Shown here: positions 6,878-9,203 of the stretch, one piece after another
Position numbering within the stretch: position 1 is the stretch's first letter
Layout: each line of letters starts with the position of its first letter
From: Clostridiales bacterium
GTDB lineage: Bacteria; Bacillota; Clostridia; WRLR01
Length of the DNA stretch: 9,203 nucleotides
Direction: 5' to 3'
Assembly: GCA_031287655.1 (NCBI GenBank)
Contig: JAITSR010000381.1
Span: 1-9,203, forward strand
Program-made: the position numbers and the translations under genes
Notes under the pieces: model-generated
Seen by the model: only the letters and a program-made list of their open reading frames with translations
Told to the model about the DNA's origin: nothing
Database searches by the model: none

Positions 6878-8446
6878 TTAACACCCAATCAGGTTGACTG
6901 TTTTTCCGTCGACGCTCTGTTTTTTGACCGTCAATTTTTTCTTCCAACTGATCGTTTTCCTCCGGTCAAAAATAACGAGCCAGCCCGCATCAACGCCCAG
7001 CGTGTCCATATACGCGGTTATTTGTTTGAGCCCTTCGTCCCGGGTACCCTCGCTGTAACGAATCTTCAGCTCAATGGGATATTTGCGTTCCTTGAACACA
7101 ACGCAAAGGTCGACCCGCCTTGTCTCCGCCGCCATTTCGCGTAATATCTGCCCGCCTCCGTTGACGACGCGCTGCAAAAACGCCTGCATGACCAATTGCG
7201 GCCCGGCCTCCTTGTAGTCATACCTCTCCTGCCAGATTGCCGCGTTCTCCCGCCAGAACGATTGGAAATCCCGCAGCAGATAATCCATGTCAAGTGTTCC
7301 GTCTTCTTTTAAGTAGCGGGGCAGCTGATAGGCAGCGCCGTGTCTTTCGATCTCCTGCTGCGTCCGCCAATTGAGGGTTCGCACGATGATCTCGCCATAG
7401 ATCGGGTTTGCGGGTTCCACTTTTTTACGGTCGTCCCGTATCAGGCCCACATCTTTCGCATAGAGATAGTCGTCTTCGTTTGGATCCACCCTACCCGTTC
7501 CGCCGGTAATTATCGGCTCAATCACGCGCTGTACGCGTTCTTCTCGCAGTCTCGCCATCAAAGAGTCAAAATGTGTCCCCCGCTGCAAAATGAGCGTCTG
7601 AATCGCCGCTTCCGCCATCTGTGCGGTAGCAGGCGACTGCGGCTCCTCCTTTGTGATGTTTTGGACGATTTCGCGCGCTATCGCGTTCACCAGCCACGGC
7701 TGGCCCTGTGTCCGCCGCCAGACCAGCTCTGTTGCGGCTTCCTCAAATGTCTGCCCCGTGTCCGCCGTGTGCTGAGCGTAAAGCTCCGCGATTTCCTCAT
7801 GCGTAAAATTGCGCAATGTCATTGCGGATGTGACAATGTTAAACGGGCTGATGCTGCCGAGCGTCTGTTCCGGAGAACGGTACTGATCGCGATAGTCCCG
7901 AATATTGCGCATACCGATTAAACCGAGCGAATGGACGAAAGAATAGCGCGCTCTGTTTACATATCCGTTGCGCAGCTGCCGTAAAAATGTTATCAGCGTT
8001 TGCCCGCTTAGGCTGTCCGCTTCATCAAAAAATATTACAAGCGGTTTTTCGATCGATCGGCAATACGCAATCAGCGCGTTCTGCAACGCGTCGGCGCTGC
8101 CACCTATTTTTGCGCCCTCTTTGAATTTGTCCAGATGGGGAAAGCAGTTCAGTGTCAATTCGCGCTCAATTGCGTTAAGGATAATCGGAACCCCCGTTTC
8201 CGGGTCCGGATGACCGTCCGCATTTTCCAGTGAGCAATATAGCGCATAGTATTGACCCTCATGATTGAGCCGCTCTGTCAAATCCACCAGCAGCGTCGTC
8301 TTTCCGGTCTGCCGCGCCGCGTGGATCACGAAAAATTGTTCTTCTGAAATCAAGGAAAACACTTCCGCCCCCAGTCTGCGCGCGGCGTCTATCATATAGT
8401 GCTTTTGCGGGTTACACGGCCCTGCCACGTTGAATATGCGTCCCAT
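6878..8446 (-). CDS. AAA ATPase with C-terminal PD-(D/E)XK-like domain (AAA-like family)
   Basis: This is an accessory P-loop ATPase of 522 residues from a family often seen as isolated mobile genes. It opens with FNVAGPCNPQKHYM (about residues 5-18), the typical N-terminal motif of these proteins. Walker A is ARQTGKTT (Lys49) and Walker B is LVIFFDEAD (Asp141, Glu142). A GQPWLVNAIA helix follows near residue 248. The last 100 residues carry a restriction-endonuclease-like pattern: RRVDLCVVF with Asp446, then YPIELKI with Glu459-Leu-Lys461, then KQITAYMD with Gln465. No biological role is established from sequence; defence or mobile-element functions are guesses. The start is ATG 8446, 7 nt after AAGGGG. 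GTG 8452 with AGAGG is almost as good and would add two residues. Its GC content is visibly lower than in the neighbouring housekeeping genes, consistent with transfer. It appears to be transcribed alone. Confidence 0.85.
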   Translation of the reverse strand: MGRIFNVAGPCNPQKHYMIDAARRLGAEVFSLISEEQFFVIHAARQTGKTTLLVDLTERLNHEGQYYALYCSLENADGHPDPETGVPIILNAIERELTLNCFPHLDKFKEGAKIGGSADALQNALIAYCRSIEKPLVIFFDEADSLSGQTLITFLRQLRNGYVNRARYSFVHSLGLIGMRNIRDYRDQYRSPEQTLGSISPFNIVTSAMTLRNFTHEEIAELYAQHTADTGQTFEEAATELVWRRTQGQPWLVNAIAREIVQNITKEEPQSPATAQMAEAAIQTLILQRGTHFDSLMARLREERVQRVIEPIITGGTGRVDPNEDDYLYAKDVGLIRDDRKKVEPANPIYGEIIVRTLNWRTQQEIERHGAAYQLPRYLKEDGTLDMDYLLRDFQSFWRENAAIWQERYDYKEAGPQLVMQAFLQRVVNGGGQILREMAAETRRVDLCVVFKERKYPIELKIRYSEGTRDEGLKQITAYMDTLGVDAGWLVIFDRRKTISWKKKLTVKKQSVDGKTVNLIGC

Positions 8447-8465
8447 AGACACACCCCTTCCTCTG

Positions 8466-8521
8466 ACAATTCATAATACTCAATTCACAATTCACGATGC
8501 TCAATTCATAATTCACTATTC
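8466..8521. repeat. AT-rich heptamer tandem repeat, eight units
   Basis: Eight consecutive 7-bp units with plus-strand consensus AYAATTC fill 56 bp: ACAATTC, ATAATAC, TCAATTC, ACAATTC, ACGATGC, TCAATTC, ATAATTC, ACTATTC. The array ends 20 nt upstream of the AAA ATPase start, so on the minus strand it lies in that gene's leader as GAATTGT/GAATTAT-type units. It does not encode protein in any plausible frame. Heptamer arrays can change length by slippage. Confidence 0.85.
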
Positions 8522-8559
8522 CTCTCGCCGACTTGCGGACTTAGCGAGCAAGGTTGAGA

Positions 8560-8588
8560 TTGACACTCTCTGCGGCAAGCAATATAAT
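8560..8588 (+). promoter_or_regulatory. Perfect consensus sigma70/sigmaA promoter
   Basis: TTGACA at 8560-8565 and TATAAT at 8583-8588 are separated by exactly 17 bp, the ideal vegetative promoter. Expected transcription start is near A8595, heading right. No protein gene lies on the plus strand downstream; the next plus-strand feature is a terminator-like hairpin about 60 bp on. It points away from the AAA ATPase and towards the Rpn remnant, which is on the opposite strand. Confidence 0.78.
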
Positions 8589-8594
8589 ACAGAC

Positions 8595-8690
8595 AAAGGA
8601 TCACCGCTTTTGGATGAGAGGCTGTTCCCGTATTTCAAGTTGGAAACAGAAACCACCAATCTTCAAGACTTGGCGGTTTCTGTTTTATTT
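8595..8690 (+). ncRNA. Candidate small RNA of about 95 nt, unknown family
   Basis: The segment is bounded by a perfect consensus promoter and a 15-16 bp hairpin followed by TTTTATTT, the minimal architecture of an independent small RNA. The first 50 nt (GATCACCGCTTTTGGATGAG and onward) form the unstructured or target-pairing part and the hairpin forms the 3' end. I do not recognise an Rfam-type family; it is too short for 6S RNA and lacks riboswitch-like conserved loops. The transcript converges on the short Rpn-tail gene and overlaps nothing coding. It might be an antisense or trans-acting RNA of the accessory island. The existence of the transcript is inferred, not observed. Confidence 0.45.
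8644..8690. terminator. Intrinsic terminator-like hairpin, possibly bidirectional
   Basis: The arms at 8644-8659 and 8670-8685 pair over 16 positions around a 10-nt loop. The one imperfect position (8655 against 8674) is an A-C mismatch in the plus-strand RNA but a G-U pair in the minus-strand RNA. The plus strand continues TTTTATTT, a good U-tract for the candidate small RNA. The minus strand offers only a short T3 but the better stem, so it may also end transcripts of the Rpn-tail genes. Confidence 0.7.
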
Positions 8691-8694
8691 ACGC

Positions 8695-8733
8695 TTATCT
8701 TTCGATGCTGTCGCCCATTTCTAAAAGGTTTAG
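8695..8733 (-). pseudogene. Frameshifted remnant of an Rpn C-terminal helix
   Basis: Directly after the stop of the 62-residue Rpn-tail ORF, another frame reads LNLLEMGDSIER and then TAA. This matches the RNFLAMGLSIEQ segment of the intact neighbouring copy. The original gene therefore continued through here and has lost its frame, near an apparent short duplication of TCACG just before the break. The end of the family's C-terminal motif (IAxxTxLxxEEIEKL) is missing. Confidence 0.65.
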
Positions 8734-8738
8734 CGTGA

Positions 8739-8927
8739 CTATTTCCGTGAGACTTTAAAGGTTTCTTTAAAGCCCTTTTTAAAGCCTTTTTTAAAACCCT
8801 CATCAAAGCCCTCTTTCCGCGCAATAGACATATTATGCTCTTGGTCTTGCAAAAAGATTCTGTGCGAACGCTCATTTGCGCGCTGCCGTTCTTCCTGACT
8901 GATATTCAACAGCACCGAGTTGGTCAT
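8739..8927 (-). CDS. Stand-alone C-terminal tail of an Rpn-family nuclease (short form or remnant)
   Basis: This ORF has 62 residues: MTNSVLLNISQEERQRANER, then SHRIFLQDQEHNMSIARKEG, then a KGFK repeat tail. It matches the region after the nuclease domain of Rpn (PD-(D/E)XK) recombination-promoting nuclease/putative transposase proteins, and nearly repeats the partial gene 300 bp upstream. It has no nuclease domain: an in-frame TAG stops the frame five codons before the ATG. Yet the ATG is well served, with AGGAGG 8 nt upstream. Its 3' half is built from five 12-bp units, after which the frame breaks and the family's terminal helix is left out of frame. Either it is decaying debris from a tandem duplication, or it is a translated short form comparable to the intragenic short Rpn proteins of E. 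coli, which antagonise the long nuclease. The sequence cannot decide between these. Confidence 0.6.
   Translation of the reverse strand: MTNSVLLNISQEERQRANERSHRIFLQDQEHNMSIARKEGFDEGFKKGFKKGFKETFKVSRK
8754..8813. repeat. 12-bp minisatellite, five units, in the short Rpn tail
   Basis: Five 12-bp units of the type TTTAAAGCCCTT (plus strand) follow one another without gaps. They encode the repeated four-residue pattern KGFK in the minus-strand ORF. The neighbouring intact copy has no such array at this point, so the expansion arose after, or separately from, the duplication. KG/EG-rich tails are common in Rpn proteins and are known to vary. Confidence 0.85.
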
Positions 8928-8935
8928 CGCAATCG

Positions 8936-8941
8936 CCTCCT
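8936..8941 (-). promoter_or_regulatory. Shine-Dalgarno site of the short Rpn-tail ORF
   Basis: A perfect AGGAGG lies 8 nt before ATG 8927. Its quality is the main argument that the 62-residue tail is translated on its own and not merely a fragment. Confidence 0.65.
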
Positions 8942-8962
8942 ATGGAAATGTTCAAAAATAAT

Positions 8963-8978
8963 TTGCGCGTTAGCGCAA
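8963..8978 (-). terminator. Weak terminator-like hairpin at the end of the upstream Rpn gene
   Basis: TTGCGC-TAAC-GCGCAA forms a 6-bp stem that includes the stop codon of the upstream Rpn gene. It is followed on the minus strand by ATTATTTTTG. The stem is short, so it may slow or partly end transcription before the short Rpn-tail ORF 42 nt downstream. Confidence 0.45.
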
Positions 8979-9203
8979 TTTTTCGATTTCTTCACGCGGT
9001 AATTTCGTACCTTCTGCAATTTGTTCTATTGAAAGTCCCATTGCCAAAAAGTTCCGCGCAACTGCTTTCGCGTTTTCTTTTGCGCCTTTTTTCATGCCTA
9101 CTTTCTCGCCTTCTTTCCGCGCAATAGACAAATTATGCTCTTGGTCTTGCAAAAAGATTCTGTGCGAACGGTAGTTTGCGCGCTGCCGTTCATCCTGACT
9201 GAT
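8970..9203 (-). CDS. Rpn-family recombination-promoting nuclease/putative transposase, C-terminal part
   Basis: The last 77 residues are visible and the frame is open to the window edge (ISQDERQRANYRSHRIFLQD onward), so the nuclease domain is expected beyond 9203. Rpn proteins carry an N-terminal PD-(D/E)XK nuclease fold and a variable helical tail; E. coli members promote RecA-independent recombination and act in phage defence. The tail here has the charged KEGEKVGMKKGAKE linker and ends with ARNFLAMGLSIEQIAEGTKL and EEIEKLR, the usual C-terminal helix-turn-helix-like segment. The stop codon is TAA at 8970-8972. It is immediately followed by the shorter, near-identical copy. A TTG inside the frame at 9152 is not a credible start because the family match continues upstream of it. 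Confidence 0.8.
   Translation of the reverse strand: MSQDERQRANYRSHRIFLQDQEHNLSIARKEGEKVGMKKGAKENAKAVARNFLAMGLSIEQIAEGTKLPREEIEKLR

Larger units (their letters stand above)
8812..9203. repeat. Tandem duplication of Rpn tail sequence, period 300 bp
   Basis: Bases 8812-8903 match 9112-9203 at a constant offset of 300 bp with five differences in 92 positions. The match reaches the window edge, so its full length is unknown. It ends abruptly at 8812/9112, at the point where the KGFK array begins in one copy. The high identity suggests a recent duplication, or conversion between adjacent paralogues. Confidence 0.85.

Noticed and set aside
7340..7921. 193-codon plus-strand open frame
   Set aside because: Antisense to the AAA ATPase, rich in Cys, His and Arg, no domain and no ribosome binding site.
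8466..8521. Heptamer array as a CRISPR
   Set aside because: Units are 7 bp with no unique spacers and no cas gene is nearby.
8614..8724. 36-codon plus-strand ORF downstream of the consensus promoter, considered as a type I toxin peptide
   Set aside because: The nearest purine-rich site (AAAGGA) is too far from the ATG. The ORF reads through the terminator hairpin, and the peptide lacks the single hydrophobic membrane helix typical of such toxins.
8430..8738. 102-codon plus-strand ORF across the heptamer array, promoter and hairpin
   Set aside because: It starts inside the antisense of the AAA gene and spans non-coding elements; the repeats generate an artificial Thr/Ile/His-rich start.
8663..8875. 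70-codon minus-strand frame overlapping the short Rpn tail
   Set aside because: It is the out-of-frame reading of the same Rpn-like DNA; the alternative frame matches the paralogue and has the ribosome binding site.

Overview
The window looks like a GC-rich member of the Bacillota (Clostridia-like). All recognisable genes lie on the minus strand. Many start behind strong AGGAGG-type ribosome binding sites, two ATPase genes start with TTG, and the ATP synthase is of the bacterial V/A type in the gene order known from Enterococcus hirae (ntpF-I-K-E-C-G). Genus-level placement is not possible from this sequence.

Layout, in the direction of transcription (right to left): (1) 9203-8695: an accessory segment with two tandem copies, 300 bp apart, of the C-terminal tail of Rpn-family (PD-(D/E)XK) recombination-promoting nucleases. 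One copy runs off the window. The other is a 62-residue tail-only ORF with a perfect ribosome binding site and a frameshifted remnant after it. (2) 8690-8466: a compact non-coding segment. It holds a perfect plus-strand consensus promoter (TTGACA-17 bp-TATAAT), a strong hairpin with a T-rich flank about 60 bp downstream (a candidate orphan small RNA of about 95 nt), and a 56-bp tandem array of AT-rich heptamers. (3) 8446-6878: a mobile-type AAA ATPase with a C-terminal PD-(D/E)XK-like domain. (4) 6758-4959: an alpha-phosphoglucomutase/phosphomannomutase. (5) 4857-1: the first six genes of a V-type ATP synthase operon: peripheral stalk ntpF, membrane a-type subunit ntpI, c-ring ntpK, stalk ntpE, socket ntpC and the start of central-stalk ntpG. 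The catalytic genes A, B and D are expected just beyond position 1.

The ATPase genes form one translationally coupled unit: ntpF/ntpI overlap by 14 nt, the ntpI stop lies inside the ntpK ribosome binding site, and ntpC/ntpG overlap by 8 nt. The c-subunit carries the full set of side chains that bind Na+ in E. hirae NtpK, so the enzyme is probably a Na+ pump or Na+-driven synthase.

Regions 1-3 are visibly less GC-rich than the housekeeping half and look like acquired, partly decaying accessory DNA. A recurring oddity is in-frame low-complexity or tandem-repeat insertion in surface loops of otherwise conserved proteins: 18-bp units in ntpC, a 36-bp unit in the phosphoglucomutase, 12-bp units in the short Rpn tail, and a polyglycine run in ntpI. 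The points most worth a second look are the orphan promoter-terminator unit and the stand-alone Rpn tail gene, which resembles the short intragenic antitoxin forms of E. coli Rpn proteins.
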